DNA from: Selaginella tamariscina
Lineage: Eukaryota; Streptophyta; Lycopodiopsida; Selaginellales; Selaginellaceae
Reading direction: 5' to 3'
DNA: 64,000 bases
NCBI GenBank assembly: GCA_003024785.1
Contig: PUQB01000077.1
Coordinates: 124,001-188,000, forward strand
The notes beneath the pieces were generated by a model. It was not told the DNA's origin. It made no database searches and saw only the letters and a list, made by a program, of their open reading frames with translations. Position 1 is the first letter of the stretch. Each line of letters begins with the position of its first letter. Shown here piece after piece: positions 23,503 to 35,334 of the stretch. The position numbers were made by a program, and so were the translations under genes.

Positions 23503-24178
23503 GCAGTAAGATTTGATGAAGCTCTTCAGTTCACAAGGATGCACTTGTCCACAAATGATTATATGATGGTCTTTGCAACATTCTCCATGATTTGCAGAGT
23601 TGTACAGGTGACTAATATCATCAAGCTTGAGCATTTAACAATCCACGAACAAGGATGGGGATATCATCACAGGATGAAGGTATTACTCCTAATTGTTCTT
23701 TAGATTTTATTTCATTTTCTATGAAACATTGATTGTGATGTTGCCTTTTCAAGCATTTAGAATTGCACCTAGTGACCAATCAATTGTGGCTAGGAAGAAT
23801 CCTCATGGAATACAAGATTGCTACTAGTCCGCATGGTAAGATTTCTTTTTGTAGTTCTCCTCTAACTGTGTACTTATAGGCTTTCCTCTATAACCTAAGA
23901 GTCTGCAACTTATGCAGTTCATAATCAACAAGCTTACAAAGGAAGGCAATCTTGTTTGGGATATAGGGTCAAGTACAAAATCATCTATGGTTGTAGCTAT
24001 CAATTTAGGAAGAAACATCTTGGGAACAAAGAGGTTGTTCAGCTTGTAAGGATTGCCAATGCAAGGATTGCAAGTGAGTTGACTCAACCACCTTCTAGTG
24101 CAACTCAACGATAGTTTTAGAATCATAACGATGCTAAAAGAAGAAGAGAACATGTAGCCAAGTGTAGGATAAGATATA
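23503..24178 (+). pseudogene. Methyltransferase-like C-terminal segment, copy A
   Basis: Downstream of the solo LTR the decayed gene resumes with the segment that begins LNAVRFDEALQFTRMHLSTN in the copies, followed by an exon containing a degenerate SAM-binding motif I like that of copy B (VWDIGSSTRSLMVATIDLER; here DIGSSTKSSMVVAINLGR-like). Two GT-AG introns with T-rich acceptors can be traced (about 23680-23753 and 23836-23918). Stops interrupt the frame. It aligns in order and spacing with the C-terminal half of the gene at 54662-57778. Confidence 0.55.
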
Positions 24179-24205
24179 AGTTCAATCTATATAGTTTGTT
24201 TAATT

Positions 24206-24216
24206 GTATATATATA

Positions 24217-24252
<36 letters not shown>
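24206..24252. repeat. (AT)n microsatellite in copy A
   Basis: Alternating AT tract just downstream of the methyltransferase-like relic. The equivalent place in copy B (about 52918) has only a few AT units, so it expanded in copy A. Confidence 0.85.
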
Positions 24253-24256
<4 letters not shown>

Positions 24257-24749
24257 AATATGATAGTGTAAATTATTTATGTAGGATGATTTCATTGAAT
24301 ATTATAAAACAATAATGTTTTATGGTATACTTTATATGCAAGTTCAAATAAACATAAGTTGTTTTGTGCAAAACAAGAAGTATCAAAATTAAACTCCACA
24401 TTCATAATACACTGAAGAAATGTTTAAAATACACTATTCCTTTAAAGTCTTGCAATTTGATATTTGTTGACCATAGTATATTCCATCAACATTCTAGAAT
24501 ATTCTAGGCTCCTAGTTTAGGTGTATATGTTTATTCTTTTAATACAAATTAATTTAATTTAACCATTAAGTTTTAAATTGTTTCAAATGGATATAAATTA
24601 ATATTGTCATAGATTTTAAAAATAAATATTTGCATATTTTTAGAAAAATTATATATTCTACCAATTTACTCCAATTTAAAATATCATATATAAGAACTAA
24701 ATAAACAAAAAAAATTAATAAAAGCAACATGTTATTAATTACATTGAAT

Positions 24750-24890
24750 GAACCCGAGTAGACTTTAGGATCATGTCCTAGTAGACCTAAACAGGCTCAT
24801 GCCCTAACCCACAAAGGAGATGTGTCTTAGCATATGCCAACTCCGGAGCCTACTCCCTTTCAGGTATGCATGGCAAATCAGGCCGAGGTG
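24750..24890. repeat. Fragment of the LARD-family LTR inside copy A
   Basis: The stretch from GAGTAGACTTTAGGATC to about GGCAAATCAGG matches an internal part of the solo LTR (around 22080-22170) and interrupts the alignment with copy B (near 53428). It lacks LTR ends and flanking repeats, so it came by deletion, gene conversion or template switching rather than normal insertion. Confidence 0.65.
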
Positions 24891-25627
24891 GTATAGTTTT
24901 GTCACGTGGTGGTCCAGACTAAAATGAGTTTTTTTTATTTTCCCCTCCGATGAAGTAAATTACATAAAGGTGTTAAACAATAACAAAAGAGTTGTTTAAA
25001 TAGCACGAAGCTTGCCTATTAAAAAAATGAAATATTACAAATTTATCATAATAGAAAGCAAGCTTATTTAGCATTATTGATTTTTTATTTAATTGACTTA
25101 GTTTAAAATTTTTAAAACTTTAATTTCTCTTTTACAATGTCACCACTTTTTAACTCATATCTTCATTTGTTATTTAGCTCCTCTTGGAAAGAAAATAAAG
25201 TAAAAGGAAAAAAAATGATTTTTCTTTTTAAATGTTATAAACAATCATAATACAATCTTGTTTTTAAATTTATGATCAATTTTAAATTGAACTTGTAAAA
25301 TTCCCTTTATTAAGGTTTAATATAAATAATCAACATTCCCTTTATTAAGGTTCAATCACGAGTTAAAGTATTTGTTCTTTTTATAAGTTCAATATATTAA
25401 TAATTTTGATGTTTATTTCATAATTAAGGATGTCCTTTACTTAAGAATATTTTAAATAAATTGCTTCATTATATTTTTATTTTTTTAATTAAGTTTGTTT
25501 TTTTCAAAAACTTTCCATACTCATCCAGCAGACCGCTCTTCTTAAGCATATTTTTTTTTTTTTTTATTTATAATATTGGAGTTCACTTCTGAATGAGAAG
25601 AACGATGCATCTTTAGACTTCCAGAGT

Positions 25628-26549
25628 AGCTTGTCTTTCTTTTTAATCTGTTTTAATTAAACTTAAATAAGTATTAAACCTATCTGTGACGTTTTTACTT
25701 AAAAATAACTATATCGCGTGTATCTAAAACTTCACTCACAAGTAGACTTATATGTTTTCTTTTTTTTAATTTCAATCACAACAAGACTTTTAGATTTTTT
25801 ATTTTTTATCTTTTCCTTAGCATTGTTATTCCTTTCTTTGACTCTAATGTCTTATTTAAAAAATGTGATTACTATATTTCATCTTCATCTTCGTCCTCTT
25901 GTATAATGTGTTCATCGAACATGTCACTAGTATCTTATAAATTTATAAAGCAGCAATATCCCCACGGGTTGCAAATGAGCCCAGCTAACCTATGCATGAA
26001 TATCCAGGCTGGAAACAAGCCTGGCATTTGGCCATGGTTGTGTTTTCAGCTTCTCGCCTCGTAAGCATAGAATTGTGGCTTTCATGATTTCATTTATGTG
26101 AAATCGTGTAACTTGTAGGCATCAGATTATATCTTGCGTATGTATATCACATTCGTATAAATGTACTATGGATGCATGCATTGTATACATAAATGTATAA
26201 CTAATCTGTTGTACTTTGAAAACATGTGTGAGAGAGAGGTTTCTTTGACACACTATGCACTCCTAGATAATTATTATAACCTTGATTGTCAAATCACCAT
26301 CCTTCTGTTTCCAATTTAGAAACTATGCAAATGTGTAATTATAATAATAATAATCATTAAATTTCCAATTGCATTTGATATATATGTAATTAATAATATT
26401 TTTTAATTTTTACTAAATTTTCGGAAGGATAAAGTTTTTAAATGAAACTATAAACTATCTTAGTTACATAAATTTTGATGGACCCAACATAGTTTTGTCA
26501 AGTGTAAGATTCTCTTTGATATTGTTTTTGATCCTGTTACCTTTTACAG
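25628..26549. other. AT-rich spacer before the CVNH cluster
   Basis: No gene supported. The part around 26190-26330 is one of three copies of a spacer sequence (inverted relative to 30330-30640 and 38700-38930) containing an AG-rich tract and CCAACCTTGGTTATAA-like core, so it belongs to the duplicated CVNH neighbourhood. Confidence 0.5.
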
Positions 26550-26728
26550 CACGATGCAGAATGCATGAATTAAATAAACTTATATTTGAAGAGTTACTGA
26601 ATAAACGTAGGGAGGAGAGAGCTTGTCTACACTTCTTAGCATTTGAGCTCTTTAAGAAGCTGAACAAACCATACATAGCAGTTGGGGATGGCTATTACAT
26701 GCTTTGTATTTATAAAATAGTAACATAA
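26550..26728 (+). other. Conserved unidentified exon, copy 1
   Basis: After a strong acceptor (CCTTTTACAG) an open frame reads RMHELNKLIFEELLNKRREE and ACLHFLAFELFKKLNKPY, ending at TAA 26726-26728. Two further copies occur at 34209-34405 (plus) and 38075-38257 (minus), and a partial fourth at about 30065-30150 (minus). The acceptor and peptide are kept in all three, with differences that are often conservative, hinting at coding constraint. Upstream exons were not found. Function unknown. Confidence 0.45.
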
Positions 26729-26817
26729 ACGACTTAAAACAAAGAAAATTAAATAAGATAAGACCGTTTTATTTTCTTTTATTTACTTAAGAGATGTTCA
26801 GCATAAACATAGACAGA

Positions 26818-27435
26818 TAGCAACTTTAGCACAAGTGAGAGTGTTCTAATGCAGTTGTTAAGATCACGAACCAATTCCTCCCACTGCAGAAAGCTCTCAC
26901 GTTGCTACCACCTCCGCATGCGGACGTTGTTACAAGATCGAATTAAGCTGCTTTAATCATATGAGAACAGAGTCATGGTGATGGTAATTACATGAGAACA
27001 GAATTAATGGTCATCGTCATCGTGACTGTCGCAATAATTTTATAATATAAATATGAAATGTAAAACGATCTGCTTAAAAATAAACCTGTTTATGTTAAAC
27101 TCATTGGCTTGAACAATCTAGCTGGCGAGTGGTGCTATTGAACCCAACACACTGGTTTATGTCGATGCAGGTTGGGAGTCTTATTCCTGTTGAATTATCG
27201 ATCAAACGTCTTGCGGAGGGAGGAGAGATTACATTACATACTATACTAAATACTAATATACAGATTTCATGAACAACCGCTCGAACTGCTGAAATTACTA
27301 GGGTTTTAAAAATTTAGACATTTAAATTACACTATCTGAAAATTACATAATGAGACAACCGTATGAAGAATTTAAGCTGTGTATACGTACTTGAGCAGAG
27401 CTGACAACAGCTAAGAGCATGCGGATGGAGGCCTG
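26818..27435 (-). pseudogene. Cyanovirin-N homology gene relic 1
   Basis: Degenerate copy of the CVNH genes of this cluster. The 3' part with the second half-domain lies at 26818-26960, the first half-domain around 27120-27235 (INQCVG/NSTT-like region), and a signal-peptide exon remnant (MLLAVVSSAQ-like) at about 27388-27435. About 160 bp of unrelated or rearranged DNA separates the halves. It cannot encode a CVNH protein. Confidence 0.75.
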
Positions 27436-27913
27436 TAACGAAGACATTTAATAGTTTAATCTAAAACTTTGTCCTTCCAAAAATTTAAGAAAATAAAAAT
27501 CAAGATATGTACAATTGCTTCTTTATTAAGCGTGCAAATCTTAAAATCTACTAAGACAGCGACAAAATCTTATGTCAAAATCTTGAAGAAGACATTTTAA
27601 TAAAAGGATTTTTAATGATTATTATTAATAATTAATTGGTCATATTTAGAATAATATATTGCTGCTTTATAAATTCCAGAAAAAGAATAAGAAGGATAAG
27701 CCATGCCCCAACTACTTGTTTCGAAACTATTCAGAACTTGTATATATTGAGAAACTATTCAGAATTAGTACGGAAGGTCCCTCGATGGGAAACAAACTGT
27801 AATCTAAAAAAATTTAAGGCATCTCATTAAAATAAAATGCCAACCGTTTTATTTACTTAAGAGATATTAATCACTCATTAACATCTCAACATAAACACGT
27901 ATAGATAACAGAT

Positions 27914-28452
27914 TTAGCAGCAGCGGAGAGTGCCTTCAATGTTTTCAATGCAGTCGTCAAGATCACGAACTGAAGGCACACCACCGCAAGTAGCTCTCAC
28001 GTTGACACCTCCGTAGCTGATGTTGATACAAGATGCAACAAAGTTGCTTGAACAGTCGAGCTGGCCAGTGGTGCTATTGAATCCAACACACTGGTTTACA
28101 TCGATGGAGGCTGGGAATGTTACTCCTGATGAATTTGCGCATCTTGCAGACATGATATTACCACTGAAGGAGATATTAGTGCAGGACTGCGAGAAGTTGC
28201 AAGCCTACAAATGAAGACAAATGTCATTATTTCTTTCCAAACAAAATGAAGACCTTGTGTGTGTGACATTATGTCACGTTCTTTGTTTTATGTTACATTA
28301 AATTCACTACAACATATTATAGACTTCATGAACAAGACAGAATACTATACTTAACCTGGTTGAAACAACCCTAAACTGTGTATACTTACTTTTGCGTGGC
28401 CGATAACAGCTAACAGAATGCTCAAGATCACTAAAGCACGAATGGGAGCCAT
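27914..28452 (-). CDS. Secreted cyanovirin-N homology (CVNH) protein 1
   Basis: CVNH proteins are small carbohydrate-binding lectins made of two tandem sequence repeats; known eukaryotic ones occur in ferns and fungi. Exon 1 28390-28452 encodes the signal peptide MAPIRALVILSILLAVIGHA; exon 2 27914-28204 encodes the whole domain after a 185-bp intron. Total 117 residues, frame intact. Repeat 1 runs CNFSQSCTNISFSGNIMSARC to the NQCVG segment; repeat 2 SNFVASCINISYGGVNVRATC to CIENIEGTLRCC. The two half-domains each keep the FxxSC...L/VxAxC pattern and there are multiple cysteines suited to an extracellular protein. N-linked sequons (NIS, NST) are visible. The conserved TATA promoter is at 28525. 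A close duplicate lies 3.2 kb away at 31084-31657 in the same orientation. Confidence 0.92.
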
Positions 28453-28524
28453 TTCTAAAAGCAAGCTTTGCAAATGAATATAGAAGATAGATGATTGAGA
28501 TGATCATTTCCAAAGCATCTTACT

Positions 28525-28560
28525 TATATAGTCCCCATTTTGTGTTATCTTATCAAGTTG
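28525..28560 (-). promoter_or_regulatory. CVNH1 core promoter (TATA)
   Basis: Read on the minus strand: AACACAAAATGGGGACTATATAAG about 75 bp upstream of the ATG. The block around TGGGGACTATATAA is conserved upstream of every CVNH gene in the window, which supports a real core promoter. Confidence 0.8.
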
Positions 28561-28974
28561 CGTGTTGCAATCCAACAGTTCTACCTTGGTGTGCACCCTG
28601 TAAAGTCTTGGCAAGGTTACCGTATACGTTATTATTTGCTATTCTTTTATATACGTGTATGGATATGGACTGGGCCATGTTCACTGCTATCAGATTGCGT
28701 TGTGCCTGGACTCTTGTGCCATACCCGCTTAGTAATCTAATATTATTTTCAATCACTCTTTTATATCGATTTTATACTAATAAATTCATATATTAATAAC
28801 TTTTATAATTTAATATCTGAAGTCAGTCCTCCCATTGATATTAAATTATTATCTCTAGAGACAATAATGTGTGCGCATCTGTTTGTTTTGACACATTTCT
28901 TTCAATTGCGCAACTTTTCAGACACTTGCGTTGATCTCTCCCAGAGATGTTAATCACTCATATAAACATCTTAG

Positions 28975-29225
28975 CGTAAACACATACAGAGAGCAGCAGC
29001 ACGTGAGATTGCCATTAACATTTCCAATGCAGTCCAATCACGAACAAACGGTTCACCACCGCGAAAGCGCTCACGTTGGTACCTTCGATGCTGACGTTGT
29101 TACAAGATTGAGTTAAGTTGCTTGAACAATCTATTGAAAGTTGAAACCAACACACTGGTTTATTTATGTTGATGCAGGTTTGGCGTCTTATTCCTGTTGA
29201 ATCGATCAAGCATCTTGTACATAGG
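28975..29225 (-). pseudogene. Cyanovirin-N homology gene relic 2
   Basis: Minus-strand similarity to the CVNH domain exon, from the C-terminal CC-stop region (about 28995) through VxAFAVVNRLF-like altered sequence to CxxSTGIRRQTCININKPVC. Frame breaks and a deletion remove part of both half-domains, and no signal-peptide exon is seen upstream. Confidence 0.75.
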
Positions 29226-30329
29226 GTAGTGTAAGTAAATAAAAGAAAATAAAACGGTCCGTATGTCTATGGGTTATTTGTTGTGTGTCCGTATGTCTAT
29301 TGTGAACGCCCCCATCAACTCTCAACGACCATCCTAAATCACCCATCGCTGACATCATAAATCGCTCATTAATTATTAGTCTGAATCGCCCCGTTAATAT
29401 CTATTTTAAATTATATTTAACGGTTATCATAAATCTTAAACAATTAAAATCTTAAACCTCCATTTTATGATTATTCTAAACTCTTTAAAATTTTTAACAT
29501 AAAAATAACTTAAAAAATAAAGATAGTGAATAAAGAGTTAAGTTATTGCATAATTAATAAGTAATCACAATCAACGTTTCATATAAAAAGAAATTATAAT
29601 AAAAATTACACTAGAATAAATTCGTTAAAGATAAAATAGTTTTATTTTTTTTCACAGCTATAAAATCATACTTCGGGTGTTCATGTTCATGCCGTTCTCA
29701 CTGTTATTAAAGATAATAATTAAGTTAAAAATTTATTAAATAATTAATTAATAAATAGTAAATATATATTACTACATATAGTAAGTTTATTATGTGAGTT
29801 TGTTTTCGTGACATTATTGACTTAGCAAACATTTTAAATTATATTAAATGATCATTTTAAATCTTAAATTCTAAATTTGAAATTTATGTAACATTATTGT
29901 CAACTTCAAAAAAAACTTATTAAGTTAAGGATAATAATTGAGTTAAACAATTTAATTTAAAAATAAATTCATTTAAATTCAAAATAATAATTAACTTAAA
30001 CTTTATTAATTAATAAATTATTATTAAATAATTAAGCCCACCGATAGCGAGCATGTGTACTATTTAAATATAAGTTTATTTAATTCATGAATTCATGTAT
30101 AATCATCTATGTTGTGAAAGGTAACAAGGTTAAATCAATATTAAAGAGGCTTTTTACACATGTAACGACTAAAGAGCAAGAAAATCATGTTATGTTCTTG
30201 AAGAATCCAAATTGTTTACAACTACTTTTGTAAAGATGTTTTTACTGATTATTATTAGTAATTCAACATATGGAAAGCAACTGGACATTTAATGATTATT
30301 ATTAATTATAAATTACATATATGCATAGT
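29226..30329. other. AT-rich intergenic DNA
   Basis: Very AT-rich with no coding signal. At about 30065-30150 a truncated minus-strand copy of the conserved unidentified exon and its acceptor region is present. Confidence 0.5.
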
Positions 30330-30640
30330 ATCTAAATTGGAAATAGAAGGATGGTGATTTAGAATATGGCAACCAAGGTTATAACAATTATTTAGGAGTG
30401 CATAGTGTAGTGTGTCAACAGAAGCCCCAAGAGTAGTGAATTTGTGCAGCAACAGAACCTCTCTCTCTACACACACACACAGCACATTTATATGAATGTG
30501 ATATATATATATATATATATATGAAGATATAGATACATGTGGGCATAAGAAGTACACACATGAATTGAGTATGTGTATCTGATGCCTACAAGTTATACAT
30601 ATAAAGATACGGAAACAACACGAATTCACATAATGAAGAT
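30330..30640. repeat. CVNH-cluster spacer repeat
   Basis: Homologous to 38700-38930 (same orientation) and 26190-26330 (inverted). Shared parts include AACCAAGGTTATAACAATT, TAGTGTGTCAACAGAAGCC and the AG/CT-rich tract before ACACACAC. It marks segmental duplications that multiplied the CVNH genes. Confidence 0.7.
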
Positions 30641-31083
30641 AAAACGATGTGAAGCCACAATTCTATGCTTATGAGACATTCCAAGTGCAAGGGCCAAAGG
30701 CTTTCGGACCTGGATATGCAATTCATGCGCAAGACATTTTAATTACACAAGTATTTTAAATTTTGAGAGAAATCAGCAGGTCACGGGTAGTTTATAAAAT
30801 GCTTATGCAAAGTATTACAAGCATTAAATACAAAGCTAAGAATAAGAAGGGTAAGCCATGCCTAAACTGCTTGTTTCTGAAACTATTCAGAACTTGTATA
30901 TTTAGAAACTATTGAATGCTTAGTTATGCCTATGCTGGATGAGTATGGAAATTTATGGAAAGTAAACTTAACTAAAGAAATGTAAGGCATCTCATTAAAA
31001 TCAATTAACTTCAACCATTTATTTACTTAAGAGATATTAATTACTCATTAACATCTCAACATAAACACTTATAGATAACAGCT

Positions 31084-31657
31084 TTAGCAGCAGCGGAGAG
31101 TGCCTTCAATGTTTTCAATGCACTCGTCAAGATTACGAACTGAAACCACACCACCGCAAGTAGCTCTCACGTTGATACCTTCGAATCTGACGTTGTTACA
31201 AGATGCAACAAAGTTGCTTGAACAGTCGAGCTGGCCAGTGGTGCTGTTGACGCCAACACACTGGTTTACATTGATGGAAGTTGGGAATGTTACTCCTGAT
31301 GAATTTGCACATCTTGCAGACATGATATTACCACTGAAGGAGATATCAGTGCAGGACTGAGAGAAGTTGCAAGCCTACAAATGAAAATAAATGTCATTAT
31401 TTCTTTCCAAACAAAGTAAAGACCCTGTGTATGTGTGCCATTAAGTCGTTTTCTTTGTATATGCTTACATTAAACACTACAACGTATTATAGACTTCATG
31501 AAAAGAATGTAAGCTGCAGAGAATACTAGGCCTATATAACCTAGACATATATACTATACTTAATCTGGTTGAAACAACCGTAAACTGTACTTACTTTAGC
31601 GTAGCCGATAACAGCTAACAGAACGCTCAAGATCACAAAAGCACGAATGGGAGCCAT
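31084..31657 (-). CDS. Secreted cyanovirin-N homology (CVNH) protein 2
   Basis: Close tandem paralogue of CVNH1. Exon 1 31595-31657 encodes signal peptide MAPIRAFVILSVLLAVIGYA; exon 2 31084-31374 encodes the full two-repeat domain (CNFSQSCTDISFSGNIMSARC; SNFVASCNNVRFEGINVRATC; CIENIEGTLRCC). 117 residues, frame intact; intron 220 bp. Duplication also covers about 250 bp downstream (a block starting near 30840, matching 27685) and the promoter. Replacements relative to CVNH1 cluster in the second half-domain (INISYGG to NNVRFEG), where the carbohydrate site would lie. Secretion is inferred from the signal peptide; ligand unknown. Confidence 0.92.
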
Positions 31658-31731
31658 TTGTAAAAGCAAGCTTTGCAAATGAGTATAGAAGATATACGAT
31701 TGAGATGATCATTTGTTTCCCCACCATCTTC

Positions 31732-31770
31732 TTATATACTCCCCATTTTGTGTCATCTTATTAGGTTGCG
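31732..31770 (-). promoter_or_regulatory. CVNH2 core promoter (TATA)
   Basis: Minus-strand GACACAAAATGGGGAGTATA followed by TAAG, about 75 bp upstream of the ATG, matching the promoters of the other CVNH genes with one change (ACTATATAA to AGTATATAA). Confidence 0.75.
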
Positions 31771-31959
31771 TGTTGCAATCCAACAGGTGTGCACTGGCAA
31801 GGTTACCGTATACGTTATAATTTGCTATTCTTCTATATACGTGTATGGATATGGAATGGGCCCTGTTCACTGCTATTTGATTGCGTTGTGTCTGGACTCT
31901 TGTGGCATACCCGTATAAGCTCTTCTAACAACAAGATATTAAATTATTATCAAAAAAAA

Positions 31960-33600
31960 TTGAGTTTTTAAATGTTCTGTGTTACAGTAAAATCTGTTTA
32001 ATTTAACAGCTTAATAATCTAATATTATTTATCCATATTAATAAATTCATATAATTCAATAACTTTTATAATTTAATACTTGAAGTCTAGTCGTTCCATT
32101 GATATTAAATTATATCTCTAGAGATAATAATGTCTAATGGTTGATATCCAAATATATCCAGTGATCGACTCAAAGCATATGTATACAACTCTTTAAAGTC
32201 AATATTGATCAATTATTAATTACTTTCATGCCAGTTGATCAAGAGCCAATACTAATTAATATACAATATATAATTAAAAATTTATCATATCAACATAAAT
32301 GTTGAAAATAACAAAAGCTCCTCATGAAATTAAAAAAAAAAAAACAACCACTTTTTATCAAGAAAAATAACATCACCTGTCCAAGGAAAACAGATTATTT
32401 CAGATTCATTAACTTAAGTTAATTCATAACTTATATTATTACGAATCAGAATAAATCAAGTGAATGCAGTCTTTGTCTTAATTAATCAGCATACCATGCA
32501 CTAATGATAGTGTTTAAGTTTGATGTACGTTGTTTTAAATTCACTTGCACCAGATACAAATATTGATACATATCAGGTTTGGAATTGCATACTTATCATG
32601 CACATTTTACATTTGCCAGGTTGTTGAGTACATAGATATTGACTTTGAAGAGTACATAGATTTTGAGTGCGAGATTATTACTTACTGACCCTACAATACC
32701 AAATATGGCCCTACATTGCCAATTGTCTATTCTGATTTCAAGACTTTTTTAATCAAGCTCGTTATTCTTTCAATTTGAATTCAATCGTGATATTTGATTA
32801 GTGAACATTGATTTCTGTGTAGTGTTAATCATATTTATAAGGATGTGTCATTGAAATTTTTAACTCTCAAAAATATAAATAACCCTAAACCAGTCATTTT
32901 CTTAAACCATTTATTTCATATAATCTTTACTATTCTCATTTGGCAACTAATTCCCACTTAGAATGAACCTTCAATTGCAGCTTGAGCTCTAAATGACTTA
33001 GTAACCCCTGAAAGGGGACTAGGTCAGCACCATTACTCATACTTCGTTTGGTGTTGAATTCAATTTAAAAGATAGTGAGCTTAAGCAAAATAAAGTCCTG
33101 AATCAGAATAAGCAAGAGAAGACACAACATAAATTTAATTTGGCATTGTAAATTTTTAGGGCCTGTAAGTAACGATCTCACACTCAATATGTACACAACA
33201 ACATAGCAAATGTAATATGTGCCTTCAATTCCCAAAGAATAATATATAAATAAGCTAATTGAAAACTGCACATTTACACGAGGCTGATCATCTAACACAT
33301 TTCACCTATAATATTAAGTTGTGATAACTTAATTGATATTCAATACTTGTATCTAGTGTAAGTAAATTTAAAACAGCGTTACATACATGTGTATACATAC
33401 GTGTCATATATACAGCTTAAACACTATTCATTAGTGCATGATTTACTGATTAATTAAGACAAAGACTGCCTTTCACTTGATTCATTCTGATACGTAACAG
33501 TAAGTATCATATATATTAAAGTTGAGTGTATTATATTGACTCTTCAATTAAGGCCTCCAATCCGAAAGGAGGAGTAATCGTTTATCTTGTGATTAGAAGA
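31960..33600. other. AT-rich intergenic DNA
   Basis: No gene supported. An open frame at 33065-33298 (minus) is hydrophobic, low-complexity and lacks homologous copies or splice context, so it is taken as chance. Confidence 0.5.
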
Positions 33601-33890
33601 TCTTACAGGGGTATGTCACAATAGTCCAGGCCCAACGCAATCAGATAGCAGTGAACGTGGCCCATTTCATTAAATACAGTCATCCATACACGTGTATAGA
33701 AGAAGAATAGCAAATTATAACGTGTACAGTTAATCTTGCAAAGATTTTCCAGGGTGCACACCAAGGTAGAACTGTTGGATTGCAACACGCAACTCGATAA
33801 GATAACACAAAATGGGGACTATATAAACAAGATGGCTGGGAAACAAATGGTCATCTCAATCATCTATCTTCTATTCATTTGCAGCTTGGA
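33601..33890 (+). promoter_or_regulatory. Orphan CVNH promoter and 5' UTR without a gene
   Basis: This plus-strand block is the inverted equivalent of the CVNH1/CVNH2 upstream regions: it contains GGTAGAACTGTTGGATTGCA, ACACGCAACTCGATAAGATA, AACACAAAATGGGGACTATA (TATA at 33820-33827) and the transcribed leader ATCATCTATCTTCTATTCAT. Homology ends near 33890 at TTGCAGCTTGG, just where the signal-peptide ATG should follow; unrelated AT-rich DNA comes next. Confidence 0.8.
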
Positions 33891-34208
33891 AATAATCATT
33901 AAATTTCCAATTGCTTTCGATATGTATAATATATATGTAATTAATAATAGTAAAAAATCATCTTTTATGTTTTACGAAAACGTAGTTCTGGGTTCTTCAA
34001 GATTTGACATAAGATTTTGTCACTGTCTTAGCAGATTTTAAGACTTACACGCTTAATCAAGAAGCGATTGTAAAAATTAAACATATCTGTAAGGACAAAT
34101 TTTTATATTAAACTATTAAATGTCTTAATTACATAAATATGAGGACCCAACGTAACTTTGTTCAAGTGTAAAAATTCTCTTTGATATTAACCTTGTTAGC
34201 TTTTACAG

Positions 34209-34405
34209 CATGGATAGTTCATCGCTATTCATCAGAATGCATGAATTAAACGAACTTATATTTGAAGAGTTCCTAAATAAACACATGAAGAGTGTGCTTG
34301 TCTACACTTCCTAGCAGTGGAGCTCTTTAAGAAGTTGAACAAATCATAAAGAGCATTAGTGATTGGAGTGATGGCTATTACATGCTTTGTATTTACAAAG
34401 TCATG
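34209..34405 (+). other. Conserved unidentified exon, copy 2
   Basis: Follows acceptor GCTTTTACAG; reads RMHELNELIFEEFLNKH, then needs a one-base shift to continue ACLHFLAVELFKKLNKS. Same orientation as copy 1 at 26550, inverse to copy 3 at 38257. Confidence 0.45.
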
Positions 34406-34472
34406 ACTTAAGATAAAAAAAAATGTTAATCATTCGTAAGCATCTCAACATAAACACATACAGATAGCAACT

Positions 34473-35067
34473 TTAGCAACACGTGAGATTTCCAATGCAT
34501 TTGTTAAGATCACGAACCAATTCCGTACCACTGCAGATAGCTTTCACGTTGGTACCTCCGTCGATGCGGACACTGCTACAAGATTGAGTTACGTTGCTTG
34601 TACAGTCAAGCTGGCGAGTGGTGCTATTGAATCCAACACACCGGTTTATGTCGATGCAGGTTGGGAGTCTTATTCTGTTGAATTATCGATCAAACATCTT
34701 GCACATAGGGTAGTACCGTTGAGAGAGATCAACGCAAGTCAGTGAAAAGTCGCAAGGAACCTGCAAATTCAAAGAAATGTGTCATTATTCTTTGCAACAG
34801 TGAAGCCCCACGTGTGTGTGTTACATTCTCTCGTGTCCTTGACATGTTTTATGGATAAGGATTTTACACTAAACATTACAACTTATATAACAACCACTAA
34901 GGAAAAAACTGCTGAAATTACTAGAGTCTTAAAACTAAGACAGCTTCATCTGAAAATTACATAATGAAACAACCATATAAAGAATCTAATCTGTGTATAC
35001 GTACTTGAGCATGGCTGACACCAGCTAAGAGCATGCTCAAGATCACGAAAGCACGAATGTAGGCCAT
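34473..35067 (-). pseudogene. Cyanovirin-N homology gene relic 3 (recent)
   Basis: Signal-peptide exon from 35067 (MAYIRAFVILSMLLAGVSHA) is intact, followed by an intron and a CVNH exon ending at 34473. The domain keeps DINRCVGFNSTTRQLDCTSN and VTQSCSSVRIDGGTNVKAIC, but the first half-domain has frame breaks near 34680-34700 and the C-terminus lacks four residues (GNLTCC instead of GNVNGKLTCC). Closest relative is the plus-strand gene at 37382-37958. The lesions are few, so it could be a very young pseudogene or partly a sequence error. Confidence 0.75.
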
Positions 35068-35144
35068 TTAATTTGTGAATGCAAACTTCCCAAATTTGTA
35101 AAGAAGGTATATGAACGGATGTGAGCTTTGTTGCTCAAGGTTCT

Positions 35145-35175
35145 CCTTATATAGTCCCCCTTTGTGTTAGTTGCG
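35145..35175 (-). promoter_or_regulatory. Core promoter of CVNH relic 3
   Basis: Minus-strand CACAAAGGGGGACTATATAA, about 80 bp upstream of the relic's ATG, again the conserved CVNH core promoter. Confidence 0.7.
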
Positions 35176-35334
35176 TGATTGCACTCTTGAAAGTCTTGGC
35201 AACCATATCACTAGATGTTTACTCTTTGCTGTACGTGTATGCATGCGTGAACATTTGTAATGGAATGGGCCATACATATGCCCGTATGGGCCATGTTCAC
35301 TGCTATATGGATGCAGAAACATTTCTAATATAGC

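Larger units (their letters stand above)
20224..25627 (+). mobile_element. Dispersed repeat copy A carrying a decayed methyltransferase-like gene
   Basis: This stretch matches 50861-54167 (copy B) from TGGAGGGCACAAC to CTTCCAGAGT, apart from insertions present only here: a MITE (20423-20542), a solo LTR (21826-23497) and an LTR fragment (about 24750-24890). Inside are short GT-AG-like introns and protein-like stretches on the plus strand, including EDFSYWFDKMRAKCKTFMFQ (about 20980) and a C-terminal methyltransferase-type segment (about 23930-24080). All frames carry stops, so it is not active. No terminal repeats or target-site duplications at the outer borders were found. Flanks differ completely between A and B, which shows dispersal rather than tandem duplication. 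Confidence 0.7.
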
